A stretch of 64,000 nucleotides of DNA from Ceriagrion tenellum (taxonomy: Eukaryota > Arthropoda > Insecta > Odonata > Coenagrionidae), in the NCBI GenBank assembly GCA_963169105.1, contig OY720643.1, positions 19,688,373 through 19,752,372 of the forward strand, read 5' to 3'. The translations under genes were made by a program, and so were the position numbers. This document shows, piece by piece, positions 48,114 to 59,100 of the stretch (position 1 is the first letter of the stretch; each line of letters begins with the position of its first letter). The notes below the pieces were generated by a model that did not search any database, had not been told where the DNA came from, and saw only the letters and a list, made by a program, of their open reading frames with translations.

Positions 48114-48423
48114 AGGTAGAGGCAAAGTGATCGGACACATTTTTGTGTCACTACAGCAAAAACCGAAAGAGGCAAATAAGTGAAAGAAATACCAATGAAG
48201 ACCAAGATTGGAATCCACCAAGCTAGTTATGAAGGACCTGTCAATAAAGACTTATGTGAAATGAAACGATTTGCTGCGAGGAGGTTGAAGTGCTGAAGTG
48301 TTAGAAACCAATCTTCGGATTGATAACTTCTTATGGTAATGATGGTGATTGCTTTAACTCGATCTTATGTTTATATTGGGCAGTACAGAATGGTTTCTCA
48401 TTGAAGAAATACGTTAACAGGAC

Positions 48424-48572
48424 CTTCTTCATTTTTCTGGATCTACCGCGTATTTTGTTGTAAGTGACAACAGTTTCGCTGACACTACTGTCAGCGTCTT
48501 CGACCTGAAAAATGAAGATCCAGAAAAATGAAGGAGATCAACGTAGGGCACCGCGAAAGCCTTCGTTCTCAC
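48424..48572. mobile_element. 149-bp element with 13-bp target duplication and a decayed hammerhead-like motif
   Basis: ACGTTAACAGGAC flanks it exactly (48,411-48,423 and 48,573-48,585). CTTCATTTTTCTGGATC at the left end is mirrored by GATCCAGAAAAATGAAG near the right end. The right terminus ACCGCGAAAGCCTTCGTTCT is the inverted GAAGGCTTNCGCGG end of the family at 12.0, 6.4 and 29.9 kb. On the minus strand 48,473-48,505 carries stem II GCTGACA-GTAG-TGTCAGC, then GAAAC-TGTT-GUC, but the CTGAAGA box reads TCGAAGA. Confidence 0.8.
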
Positions 48573-48585
48573 ACGTTAACAGGAC

Positions 48586-50405
48586 GACTCTAAATTTTAT
48601 TTTTGAGCCCGATGCGTAAAAAATGTAGTCATTTCGTAAGTCTTCATCTATTCAAGTCTGATACGCCGTGTTTTTGGAACGATTGACGCATTGAACGCGA
48701 TGTAGTCAACACTGAACATACGCGTTAACAACTGCCGACACCCGTTGGAATGGGGCGACTGGATTTTACGACAATGAGCATTCCAGTCCCAACAAATTTA
48801 CTTCTCGTCCGCCACGAGTTTTTGTGCGAGCTTTGAGCGTTGGAGAAATTTCCAGTGACTGCGCGTAATAGCATTAAATGAATGACGAATCCCAACCATT
48901 GCTGGATAGTCTCAGGAAATCGATGCTATGCGATGGGTCATCTTGATAGCTGTGTAAATAAATTATGGCGAATATTTCACACATGTATTCCGATCCTCCC
49001 CGGGTGATGACGCGAGGAGAGAAGTTAAAGTGACTCTAGCCCGTGTGAACGAATAAGAGTCGAAAGAAATAATAAATTTGCTTATTTTTTATCGATCTGG
49101 TTTAAAAATCAAGCTTTCACTGATGAAATTAGTTTCTCACTGAAAACCAGAATTAAGGTAAAAATATGCAGGTTATTCCACGTTGATATTCTTAATGACC
49201 ACTTTTGTCGGACATAGTGGACAACTGCGGCGCCATTTGCACGGAACTACCGCATTTTGATTTCCATTATGGCAGTAATTCGCTAATCGGGTTTAAAATT
49301 ACTTCATAATACTCTTACTTCTTCCTTTGACAGTCCCGAACATTATCTCTTTCATCAACATCTGAGTACCATCGCGCCCTAAAAGAACCAACTCACTACT
49401 ATATACCTATCACAACTCCAAGATTATCATTAATTAAACGCTCATTTTATTCCGTCTCTCCTCCCTAATAAATTCACTTCCCTCTGATATCGATCCCATT
49501 TCCCTCTGACCAAAAAACTTTATCAACTTGGCCTCCACACATCTTTCCACAAATAAAAAGCGCACCTAGACTGAAACAAACGTGAACGCCAACTCCAGCT
49601 TTGTCTAAGTCAAGTATTTTTTGTTGTTATTGTTTCTGTTCTTTTTCCTGTTATTTTTGTTAATTTGGGTATCTTTTGTGTTTGTTTCAAGTACACTTTA
49701 AATAGGCAATTTTGCTGTATGTGGACTATTATTCTTTAAATAAATAAATAAAAAATAGCTTTGAAAAATGGGCAATATGATGCATATATTGTATTTTTAT
49801 TCAATTTCCCAGGAATTCTCAATTCTTAATTAAACGCTTGAATATACTTTCTCGTTCAAATAATCGTTTTTCTGCTGTAGTCTAAGCAATCTCCACTTGG
49901 AGTCCATGTTAAAATCTCCACTTTCAATGCTGAATCACAGTATAACTAACTTAGATCTCTTTTTATCTTCTACTCAGTTTATTTCGAAGATGCTATATTT
50001 ATGTTTTCAGTAAAACCCAAAACTTTCCATTCGTCCGTCAGATTGGTCGTTAAACCGCGGTTCTCTTGTCATCCTTCGGTGGCCGATAACTCTATAGTAT
50101 CGCCTCTTCTGCGCTCTTTCCACTCCAACAAATTCCACTTCAATCCTGATATCCTTCATCTTGGTCGGAGTTCTAAAGCATACTTGATTGGCGGCATGAA
50201 TGGTTGACTTTAGAATGAAAGACTTGCATTTAAAGGAAACAATAATAATTTTACGTCAGAGTATTTTTGAGCATGGTCGTAGTAACTTATTTGCCTGTGT
50301 CGGTTAGCTTAGGGTTTTGAGATCTTCGTATCCAAATTTACTTTCCCTAATGTAGTCAACCCTTACCCCCACCGCTCATTCCATGTATACTTTGTTTGAT
50401 TTTGT
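48586..50405. other. Unannotated stretch
   Basis: AT-rich; no recognised gene or repeat. Confidence 0.55.
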
Positions 50406-50410
50406 CTTTT

Positions 50411-50620
50411 CATCTGCATCTACAAAATACCGTGCAAGCCACCACTAGGGTGTGTGGCACAGAGTGATTTCACACCTGGCATGCAGCACTCAACCCAACC
50501 TAAATCAGAACCACGCACCTTCCCCCGACCACTAATGTCGGTGCAAAAATTATGTAGACTCGAGTTTGGACACTGATTATAAATGAACCGTAGCACCCAC
50601 ATGAATGGGAGTTAAACCAA
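50411..50620 (-). mobile_element. LINE 3' tail (GATGTA-tailed family)
   Basis: CATCTGCATCTACAAAATAC followed by GTGCAAGCCACCACTAGGGT and GTGTGGCA is the complement of the family 3' end (TGCCACACACCCT...GGTGGCTCGCAGGGTA...GTAGATG). The remaining 3' UTR is diverged. It may belong to the same insertion as the coding remnant at 51,105-51,420, with a longer or interrupted 3' UTR. Confidence 0.55.
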
Positions 50621-51104
50621 ATTTTAGGTTGTTTTATCTTGCGTTTAGCTGTGGTTGACGATTATTTTTACATTACACTCTCGATGTTTTCTTCCGGTGG
50701 GAACAAAACAAAAGCCGTTTTTTGCCGCTATCGAACGGAGAGCTCTCATAAAGAGTTAATAGTGAACATAGTTAAAGTTTGAACGCAATGAACCTGTAGG
50801 TGCAGGCCAGGAGCAGTCAGGATAACAGTGCGGGGTCAGGCCAGAACTTAACAGAGCGTTACAGAGACTAACATGATATCATACAACACTATTTTAGATA
50901 CAACTACAGGTTAGTATTATTAATGCTTCTGATAAATAGTACTGCAAGGTACTTAAACCATTCAGAAAGCAAAATCATGCCGGACATTTCATGCGGGGTG
51001 AGCAGTTTGCAATAATGGTAAGATGTAAAATACAAGTACAAAAACTACTCTATCCAATGAGGGTAAAAGTGTCGTAGAACAGATCAGTTACCACTATTTT
51101 AGTC

Positions 51105-51420
51105 TCATATTGTGCGTGGAAAAAACGGAATTCTAAATATATTGGTTCTGTCGTCTATTTCCTTAATTTTATGCGTGAAATTGTTTCTACTATAAAATTT
51201 TTGCTCTAGCAAAATATGTTGCACCGTCGGCAAAAAATAGTCTAGATCATAGTTTCGCAATATATTAAAGCTTATTTGTTCTTTCAGTAAGGTAGAGGTT
51301 CCCACTCCAAATTCATCAAATATTCAATAACTCTGCTAAGTTTTTTGTAACAATTTTTAACAAATCTAGCTGCCCTCCGCTGTATCGATCTATATCTGAG
51401 ACTATTCCTACTTCGTAAGG
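51105..51420 (-). pseudogene. LINE reverse-transcriptase C-terminal remnant
   Basis: Minus-strand frames give KIVTKNLAELLNI (compare VKxxYDNxISVxxLxEEL), then ILLEQKFYSRNNFTHKIKEI and DDRTNIFRIPFFPRTI with a stop near 51,105. The last block equals the family's REIDCRTDRFKMSFFPRTI. Diverged and frameshifted. Upstream sequence (51,421-51,600) stays open in the same frame but does not look like LINE. Confidence 0.6.
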
Positions 51421-51424
51421 GCCC

Positions 51425-52175
51425 CTCATGCTAGCGCCGTTGATTGCTTTTAATGTTGCTGATAGAGCAGACGTTTTTCCGGACGCACTTTTCAATTCAA
51501 TTCTTTTCTCACTTGGCGCGTACCTATTTGTTGTATTCTCTGCCTGTCCCTCGGGACAGTTGATGTTTGTCTCATGTCCTATCATATCCTTCTCTGAGCC
51601 GGTGACTCAGTGATGTGTCCCGCTTGTTCCTGGAAAGAGAGAAAAATAAAGAAAAAAATCACGCACCCGTCAGTCGTAGGAAATGTCTAAGGGTATGATT
51701 TTTTTTGAGGAGGGAAAGGGGAGTTTGGCGCGGGGGGCGGGGGTAAGGATGAGTCACCGCTGTCGGCGCGTGGGGAAGTGTTTTTGAGGAAAAAAAAGGC
51801 GACGTGGAAATTGACGGGTGCTCAAGCCGCTGCCTTTGGGATTCATGGGAATTGACATTTGCCGTTTCAGCCGTAGGAGTCGGCCATTTCGTCAGCGAGG
51901 GAATACGGCCGTCTCAGTTCTATGCTCGGGGTGCATGTGTGAACACAATAACGCGAACAGTGCCCCATCACGAGCACAAAATGCTGTGTGAAGGGAAAAA
52001 TGTGATTGCAGCGATTTTTGTCAATCATTAAGTTGTGTTAGTGATCTAATTTTTAATGCCAATAGATATAAGTGACACAATTTCATTTTAACCAATTTTT
52101 ATGTACATTAAATACTTTTTTTAAATGCGAAGTCATCTTGGTAGTTTCCGGCGATACTTTGTGGAATTCGCTAAA
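51425..52175. other. Unannotated stretch
   Basis: GC-richer G-runs at 51,690-51,780; otherwise nothing recognised. Confidence 0.5.
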
Positions 52176-52179
52176 CATT

Positions 52180-52310
52180 TTGAATGAATAGGGTAAACTG
52201 TTTTTCCACAATGAATTTAATGACTTTCGACCATGGTTTCGACGATTAACGTCATCATCAGGTGAAGATACATTTTGGTGTATCAACTTTTGTTCTAGAG
52301 AGAGCAGGGA
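52180..52310. mobile_element. Short element with a complete hammerhead-like core
   Basis: CCACAATGAATTTAATGACT, TTCGACCATGGTTTCGACG and GTCATCATCAGGTGAAG are the recognisable blocks; the first two recur in decayed form at about 15,030-15,100. Borders are not defined. It lies directly beside the LINE 3' end at 52,361. Confidence 0.45.
52229..52262 (-). ncRNA. Hammerhead-like motif with self-complementary stem III
   Basis: Minus strand: CTGATGA, extra T, stem II GACG-TTAAT-CGTC, GAAA, CCATGG, then UC. ACCATGGT is a perfect palindrome at the stem III position, which would favour pairing between two copies, as described for hammerheads with very short stem III. All core bases are present. Confidence 0.4.
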
Positions 52311-52360
52311 GTGAACTGTAGAGGTGTGGGGGAGGAAGTTGGAGGGTGGAGTGGATGAGT

Positions 52361-52850
52361 ACATCTACATCTACGTAATACCCTGCGAGCCACCACGAGG
52401 GTGTGTGGCAGGGGGTGAATATCACCAAACATGCACTATTGCCATGCAAGTAGGATATTTATGGGAGGCATGCTAGAGAACAGGGTCACATGCAGCTAGG
52501 TGGTTAGCATCTACACAATAAGAAAGGGATTATTTGTTGTTATTACATGCATCATGCACTACAGATTACTCTAACGATATTTCACCTACCTATCCCTTTG
52601 CTACGCTGCCTATTGTTCTCTCTAATAGTACGCGGGAAAAATGACATTTTAAATCTATCGGTACGACAACCTATCTCTCTAATCTTGTTAATCTGATCAA
52701 ACCTAGCATAATACGCCGGGGTTTTTAATATATATCTAACGTCATCTGTGAAAAAATCGGTTTCGAATTTACTTAAAAGGCTTAACCTAAATTTTAACCT
52801 GCGATCTGATAGTAATTCCCATGCTAGTTCCCATGCGTAATTATCGTAAC
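52361..52850 (-). mobile_element. LINE 3' end, GATGTA-tailed family
   Basis: Starts with CATCTACATCTACGTAATAC (complement of the tail). Minus strand then runs back through the 3' UTR (CATGCACTATTGCCATGCAA) and the polyprotein C-terminus, equivalent to INKIREIDC, DRFKMSFFPR and FETDFFTDDVRYIL, to about 52,850, where similarity ends. It is very close to the 3' end of the plus-strand copy at 55,142-56,426, including the TAACCACCTAGCTGCATG block. 5'-truncated. Confidence 0.85.
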
Positions 52851-53200
52851 GAGTAGGGTTGGTTGGGGGCTTCCCAAGAGCGTGAGCCGAGGGTGTGCGA
52901 AGTTAGGCTGGTTAATGGAAGAGATAGGGAAAGGAGAGCGGGGAGTATTCAATAGATCATTTACAATGTCACAATTAGCATTCACAGATTTCAACTTTCT
53001 CGAGAGCGTCTAGCCGGGGGCCTTTACTTTCAAAATGTAATATTTCTTAGGAGAAATCACTTCCGTGACCCTTGTCCAGCAGGTGTTTTGCGAAGTTAGA
53101 ATTTAAATGACCATGTTTATAACAAACAATGTGTTATTTCAGATTCATCCATTTAAATTCATTGTGAAAAAAAAGTTTACTCTATTTATTCAAAATACGA
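52851..53200. other. Unannotated stretch
   Basis: Nothing recognised. Confidence 0.5.
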
Positions 53201-53202
53201 AA

Positions 53203-53460
53203 TCATCATTGGTCGTTTAATCCTAAGATTGGTTGACTGCAGTCTTCCTCCCATCCCTACCTAATGCTAGTTCCCTTAACCCCTGGTATCTCTTCCTATG
53301 CGTTTTCCTTTTTATTTGGTCCATGAACTTATTCCTGGATCATCCTTTGGAGACTTTTCCCTCTGTTTTACCTTAAATCTTGTTCTTCATAAACCCATTG
53401 TGTCTCTGGGTATGTCCAATCGATATGGTTCTTCTTTTCTGCATGGTGTTCCATAAAAAC
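53203..53460 (-). pseudogene. Degenerate LINE 3' end (RTE-like)
   Basis: The terminal block ATTGGTCGTTTAATCCTAAG, ATTGGTTGACTGCAG is the complement of the 3' end at 6,740-6,785. Upstream on the minus strand it matches that copy base by base in patches: WTYPETQWVYEE versus WTHPET, GPNKKENA*EEIPG versus DQIKRRVHMKRYQE in shifted frames. Frame broken. Confidence 0.65.
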
Positions 53461-53464
53461 GAAA

Positions 53465-54385
53465 TAATTCATTTCATACTATTTCAGTTGCTACTAATAA
53501 ATATCTAATTATCACACAAAGTCAAAAGATTCAAAAGGAAACGTAATAAAATATTACCTTCACCATAATTTCGAATACTCTCTCAATAATCTTCAATGGC
53601 TAAAGTCATAAATTGTGCATGAAAGTAATGCATTGGAAGGATATACGAAGTAGAAGCTATTGTTATTCCTTGGGGATGATATTTTTTGTCCACCAGTCGA
53701 ATGCGTGCTGTCCAAAACTTCCTTCGTTCACAATCATTCCTATCTCTGCAGCCTCTCATGTGCATTATTGCACTAATCCTCATCTTTCGTTGGCAATGGG
53801 AGGCGACAATGTACTGGAAGCCCCTTCACTAATCTCCGTCCCGGCGAACGTGGACTTAGAGGTGATGGATTTATGTCAACGTTAAGCCCTCAGTGCCGTG
53901 CATGGGGCTCCTTAGGGATGTTAGAGGAACTTCTAGAAATCCCAATTTCCTGGAAAGGACAATAGAAGTAGAACTTGGGTGCTGAAGGCCGTGGCTTGGT
54001 GTCTTATGGTGAGTGGGGAGGCCAGAGATGTGGGAACTAGAGTTTGTAGTGAAGGGGCAACTGACAGTACACACGCCGTGAAATGACGAAATTTTAAAAT
54101 TACGACAAACATGTCTTCTGTCGGATATGATCGTTGTATCTATCCAAACGATTTTATCGCAAATTCAATTTTAGCTTACGTGTAATTTATTACGCAGTGG
54201 GTGAAGTACTGAGAAAATTTTCATTATTCCATCTAATCTAAATGCCATATTAGAAATAAAAACATTTTAAGGCGCAAATTCTCCCAGAAAATGAATTGTG
54301 CCGAATGGATGGCACCGTTTGATAATTTTTTTAGCAATTAGGAAGTAACTGCAGTAAATGAAGTCAAAGTGCATTAGTTCCACAG
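53465..54385. other. Unannotated stretch
   Basis: AT-rich, with a short GC-richer part at 53,800-54,060. No gene recognised. Confidence 0.5.
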
Positions 54386-54394
54386 AGATGGCTC

Positions 54395-54890
54395 AGCAGT
54401 AGGCTTTCATGGCTGAAAATTCAAATGAATGAACTTTATCGAAAGTTGTTTTGAAATCTAAAAATATTGCATCTACCTGGGTGAGCCTTTCTCCAGAGGA
54501 AAGAATATCGTGAAGAAAAAGGAACCTGCCTTTTCGAAAACCATGCTGGTTTTGAATGAACAAGTTCTGACCATCTAAATACTTCATAATTGTACTGACG
54601 ATTATATTTTATAATATTTTGCATGAGATGGACGTGAGGGAGATAGGTCTATCATTACTAGGATCTTCCTCATCGCCGCTCTTAATATAGGAGTAACGTT
54701 CGCGATTTTCCAATCGTAAGGGACACGATGTTATGCTAGAGATTTTTTAATATATTATTTTCAAGTACGGTGCTATTTCTGACGCTAATTCTTTATAAAC
54801 TCGGGACTCGAATTTCATCGGGACCAAGTGATTTCTTGGGGTTAATGGATTTTAGGTAACTTTCTATGCCGCGACAAGAAATATTTTTAG
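54395..54890 (-). pseudogene. Degenerate LINE reverse-transcriptase, fingers region
   Basis: Minus-strand frames give PKKSLGPDEI, PISLTSISCKIL, KYLDGQNLFIQNQHGFRKGR and TQVDAIFLDFKTTFDKV. In the intact copy at 60.4 kb the corresponding residues are SPNKSSGPDEIP, PISLTSLSCKI, TNQHGFRKGR and VQVDAAFLDFRKAFDKV. Several frameshifts and stops. More diverged than the plus-strand copy that starts 250 bp further right. Confidence 0.75.
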
Positions 54891-55141
54891 ATTACGTTGG
54901 ATTTTTGTATAAGCAAGGCCATGTAGCGGCGTTTTTCTGAGGGCATGAAGTGAAGACACTTCCGCGGCAAAATGTGGCAAAGTGTGACAATCCGTGAAAT
55001 AGTGGAGAAAACAGGCGTTTTGGAGAAGATTTGAAGGTAGCTAGTAATTTTTTCGTACTAAAAAATGCACCAAAAACCATAGACGCTGGTGGATATAGGA
55101 GATCAGTAAGGTTCCTAATGTGGTTGCCTTAAGTACCGAGC

Positions 55142-56426
55142 CGAGGTAACGCACAGGTAGACGCAACGTTTCTTGACTTTAGAAAAGCTTTTGACAAGGT
55201 TCCCCACTGTAAGTTACTCGCGAAGTTAGCATCATACGGAATAGACAGTAATATAGTAGGCTGGATAGGAGACTTCTTACATGAACGCGTTCAAAGGGTG
55301 GTATTAGATGGTGTCAGCTCAGGCGAAGTAAAAGTTACATCAGGTGTTCCCCAGGGAAGCGTGATAGGCCCAATTTTATTTCTTCTCTACGTAAATGACG
55401 TGAATTCAGTAGTAAAAAATAGCAAGCTCCGTCTTTTTGCCGATGATTCAGTAGTGTATAAGGAAATTAGAAATGAAGAGGACATCCAGTCTTTAGCTAA
55501 GGATTTAGATGCGATTGATGATTGGTGAGATAGTTGGCAGCTAGAATTAAATTTAAAGAAATGCGCGATAGTGAATTTTTGGAAAAAGAATGGCTTTCCC
55601 CGGAATAATTATTGCATCAAAGAAAACAAAATATGTAACGTAGAATCAATTAAATACTCAGGCGTCACCATCAGTGAAGACATATCATGGGGGAAACACA
55701 TCTGGGAAATAACTAGTGTAGTAAACCGTAGATTAGGATTCGTAAAATGGGTTTTAGGCAAATGCTATGAGAGAGTACGAGAAAGAAGCTATTTCACACT
55801 TGTCAGGCCTCATTTAGAATATGCCGCTAGTATATGGGATCCGTACGAGTAAGGTTTGATAAAAGAATTAGAGCGTGTGCAAAGGAGATCCGCTAGGTTT
55901 GTTAAAGGCCGATATGATAATTTTATAAGTGTTACGAGTTTAATGGAAGAACTAGCATGGGAATTACTATCAGAACGCAGGTTAAAATTTAGGTTAAATC
56001 TTTTAAGTAAATTCGAAACCGATTTGTTCACAGATGACGTTAGATATATATTAAGAACCCCTGCGTATTATGCTAGGTTTGACCATATTAACAAAATTAG
56101 AGAGATAGATTGTCGTACCGATAGATTTAAAATGTCATTTTTCCCGCGTACCATAAGAGAGAACAATAGGCAGCGTAGCAAAGGGATAGATAGGTGAAAT
56201 ATCGTTAGAGTAATCTGTAGTGCATGATGCATGTAATAACAACAAATAATCCCTTTCTTATTGTGTAGATGCTAACCACCTAGCTGCATGCGACCCTGTT
56301 CTCTAGCATGCCTCCCTTAAATACCCTACTTGCATGGCAATAGTGCATGTTTGGTGATCTTCACCCCCTGCCGCACACCCTCGAGGTGGCTCGCAGGGTA
56401 TTACGTAGATGTAGATTACGTAGATG
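55142..56426 (+). mobile_element. 5'-truncated LINE copy, GATGTA-tailed family
   Basis: Begins abruptly at AGGTAACGCACAGGTAGACG, matching the intact copy from about 60,863, and stays nearly identical to it through the 3' end at GTAGATGTAGATTACGTAGA. Coding remnants: FLDFRKAFDKVPH, SGVPQGSVIGP, FADDSVVY (catalytic pair kept), then TGA at 55,526 within the DDW.D segment, and a second stop after WDPYE at about 55,850. These two nonsense changes distinguish it from the open copy. The following LINE fragment starts about 30 bp after its tail. Confidence 0.9.
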
Positions 56427-56454
56427 CCTGCAGCAAAGATGGGCAAGAAAATTT

Positions 56455-56590
56455 CTTGCTCGTGCCACGTAAAAGGTAGTTACGATAATTTCATTAGTGT
56501 TGTAAGCCAATTATAGCAACTCGAATGGGAATAGCCATTCAAACGTGGGAAAAATATTTATATTTAACCTTTAAGTTGTAATCCGATCAC
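56455..56590 (+). pseudogene. Small degenerate LINE fragment
   Basis: GGTAGTTACGATAATTTCAT, TAGTGTT and CGAATGGGAATAG correspond to the RYDNxISVxxLxEELxWE segment of the family, with frame lost. It sits between the tail of one copy and the start of the next. Confidence 0.5.
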
Positions 56591-56596
56591 GTTTTA

Positions 56597-57530
56597 ATGA
56601 CGTCAATAGCATTTTACTTGACTCAACATGCTACGGTAGATTTTTACAGTTATTATGTACGAAATACCCAATTAGAGACTGTAGAATATGTAAAGTGCCT
56701 CGGAGTTGGACTTACTAATGACCTCTCGTGGAGCATTCGGCAAATTCGGCAAACATATTTGGCAAATAACTGGTCAGGCTAATCATAAATTGGGATTAGT
56801 TAAAAGAATACTAGAAAAGTGCGACGATAGAGTTAGAGAAATCAGCTACTTCTCCCTTGTTAGACGCCACTTGAATACGCTGCCAGGGTTTGAGATCCAC
56901 GTGAGTAAGGCTTAAAAGCAATTTAAATCGAGTGCAGAAAAGACCAGCAAGGTACATGAAAGGCCGTTATGTTAGTCTCGTTAGTGTAACTGAACTCTTC
57001 CAAAAACTAGTACGGGAATCGCTTTCAGGCCATCAATTGAAAATTAGACTCATTCTTTTAAGTAAATTCAAAACTAATTTATTTTCAGAAGAAGTTATAA
57101 AGATTTTACGAAATCCAACATTCTATAGTAGATCAGATCATAAGAATAAAGTAAGGGAAATAGATTGTGGAACAGAAAGGTTTGAAATGTCGTTTTTCCC
57201 GCGAGACCATACTGGCTGCGTTGAGACTTTGAAGTAGGTTAGTTGACATGCAGAGTAGCTGATTAAATCATATGCCCTCTGATGCATGTATCTAAATCTG
57301 CCGAGTTGTGCTAACTTCATGTTTTACATGTTCTCAGCAGAATTATTGTATCATGTTTTCATAGTTACATTATAGATTATTATAGTAGTTTCTGTTGCAT
57401 TTGTAGCACACCCATTATATGTTAGTAAAATTAAGTTTCTTCACTGTAGTTCATGTTGGTGATAAGTCACCCCCTATCAAACACCCTGGAGGTTTGAGTA
57501 ATAAGTAGATGTGAATGTAGATTAGATCTA
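56597..57530 (+). pseudogene. Diverged LINE copy: reverse-transcriptase C-terminus and tail
   Basis: Frames in order: NTQLETVEYVKCLGVGLTND (compare ENKICNVESIKYSGVTISED), HIWQITGQANHKLGLVKRIL, RVREISYFSLVRRHL, QKRPARYMKGRYVSLVSVTE, LLSKFKTNLFSEEV and REIDCGTERFEMSFFPR. The 3' UTR ends in ACACCCTGGAGGTTTGAGTA with GTAGATGTGAATGTAGAT. Clearly a different, older subfamily than the copies on either side. Confidence 0.75.
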
Positions 57531-57534
57531 GTGG

Positions 57535-57990
57535 ATAAACGTAAGGAAAACTAACTGCAGATGCACAGGATAAAAATGCAGTTATTTCCGCGAATGATAT
57601 TGACTAAAATATCTTCTTTGGAGACTTCACGATTGGACTCGTAGATAAATATCGTTGATAATAACTTGATCCGTACGATTTGGTGCCATAATTTGCTGAC
57701 TAGTAGCAAATACAAACAACTCCTTTCAGCACGTGCTTAATTAATAATTCTTTTACTTCATTTCAATTATGTAGTCGCAAAATACGTATGCAGTCAGTTT
57801 CTTTTACTTTGATGGCATATATTGTGAACAGAATGGTGGTAAAAAGTCACATCTTGAAAGGATTTCGGTAACATAGTAACTTACATGCATATTCCAAACA
57901 AATCTGTAGAATTCTCTGTGGTTCATGTAAGTGAAAACTAACTTCCAGCCTTACACCCTGGATGTAACATGCAGCGTACTATGTAGATAT
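57535..57990 (+). repeat. Possible eroded LINE tail
   Basis: Only the last part resembles the family 3' end: GTGGTTCATGTAAGTGAAAA, CTTACACCCTGGATGTAACA and TATGTAGATATAG (57,918-57,985). The remainder is unrecognised. Confidence 0.3.
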
Positions 57991-59098
57991 AGTAGCACTG
58001 TGCATTCGTTTATCCAAACTTTGCTATTTATTTGGTGATCAACCGCTTGCGCAAAATTGGTGCAGAAATACTTATAGGAAACGTCAGGTAGGAATTAATA
58101 GCAGGATTGGGTGCCGGTGATACTAATGGATTCGGAAGGATTTACAGTTTAAATGTCCATCCAAGCTATCCTCCGCCGTAAAATGGTTTGAACGACTCTA
58201 AAAAAAATACTTGTACTTGCTGCAACTGTAGCTATTCCATAGAGAGAGACAGCGGTTCGTGATCCAGGTGGATTCACCATGCCAGAATGCTATGAGAACG
58301 AACTTGAATGAACATGTCGTATGAATGTGCATCCGTACCATCCAGAAGAAGTGAAGAATAGGAACCGGTGGTTCAGTGAGGTACAGGGGAAGTGCGTATG
58401 GGTTGAGAGTGTGAGCTTATGGGTCTCAAACTGGAATGCTTTGGTTGTGAGTGGTGTTATTCCCCCCCCCCCCTCACTGCACATAATGGCAGGGTGACTT
58501 TTCACGTGCGTAAGCGGGGAGCCCTGCCTCATCCTCGGTGACACATTGGCACTTTTTAAAAACCCCCGGCCGGCTGCACTTCCTTCGGGGCGGATGGTGA
58601 GCACAGGTGGTGCTGGTGTTTGCAGCGGTGCGCCGGGGTCCGGACGGTCTCGTGTTGTGCTGCCCCCCCCCACCCTCCTGTACTCCCTGACTGACCACCA
58701 CTCTCCCCTCTTGTACGCCTCCCCCCACCCCCTAGGGAATGTCTGATGGTCGTTCATGGGTTTGGCCGGAAGGGAAGAAAAAAAGGGCAATTAATGGATA
58801 GGGATTCATGTCCTGCGGGGACTCACTCGGAGAAACGGATGGCTTAGCTTGCCGCGCGTCACACTTCAAGAGCAGCGTTGAGAGTTTAAAACCGGGTAAT
58901 TCGAGAGCAGAGTGACATTTCTGTTCCCTAGGCTCCAATGACTGAAATGTAGCTGGGGGAGGAAAACAGCTGAAAAAAATAATTTTGCTCGATGAAGAGA
59001 GGGGATGCTTAACATTGCCTCGCAAGCGATCGCAGGAGATCCGCTGAGAAGTTGTTGAACCTTAATTGTATAAACTATTTCTGTAGCATATGCAAGCA
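57991..59098. other. Unannotated; includes a C/G-rich block
   Basis: 58,455-58,760 is GC-rich, with a run of about 13 C at 58,459 and further C-runs near 58,665 and 58,720. The long frames here (up to 166 codons on the minus strand) are proline- and glycine-rich and unlike any family I recognise. Confidence 0.5.
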
Positions 59099-59100
59099 TT

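Noticed and set aside
51316..51585. 89-codon minus-strand frame as a host exon
   Set aside because: It ends in a shifted frame of LINE C-terminal sequence, so at least half is not a host protein; the rest has no recognisable motif.
54395..56426. A single twin-primed LINE with inverted 5' part
   Set aside because: The orientation and element coordinates fit twin priming, but the minus part is far more diverged than the plus part and about 250 bp of unrelated sequence separates them, so two independent insertions are more likely.
58290..58790. 166-codon minus-strand frame
   Set aside because: Composition-driven in a C/G-rich block with homopolymer runs; no domain or splice evidence.
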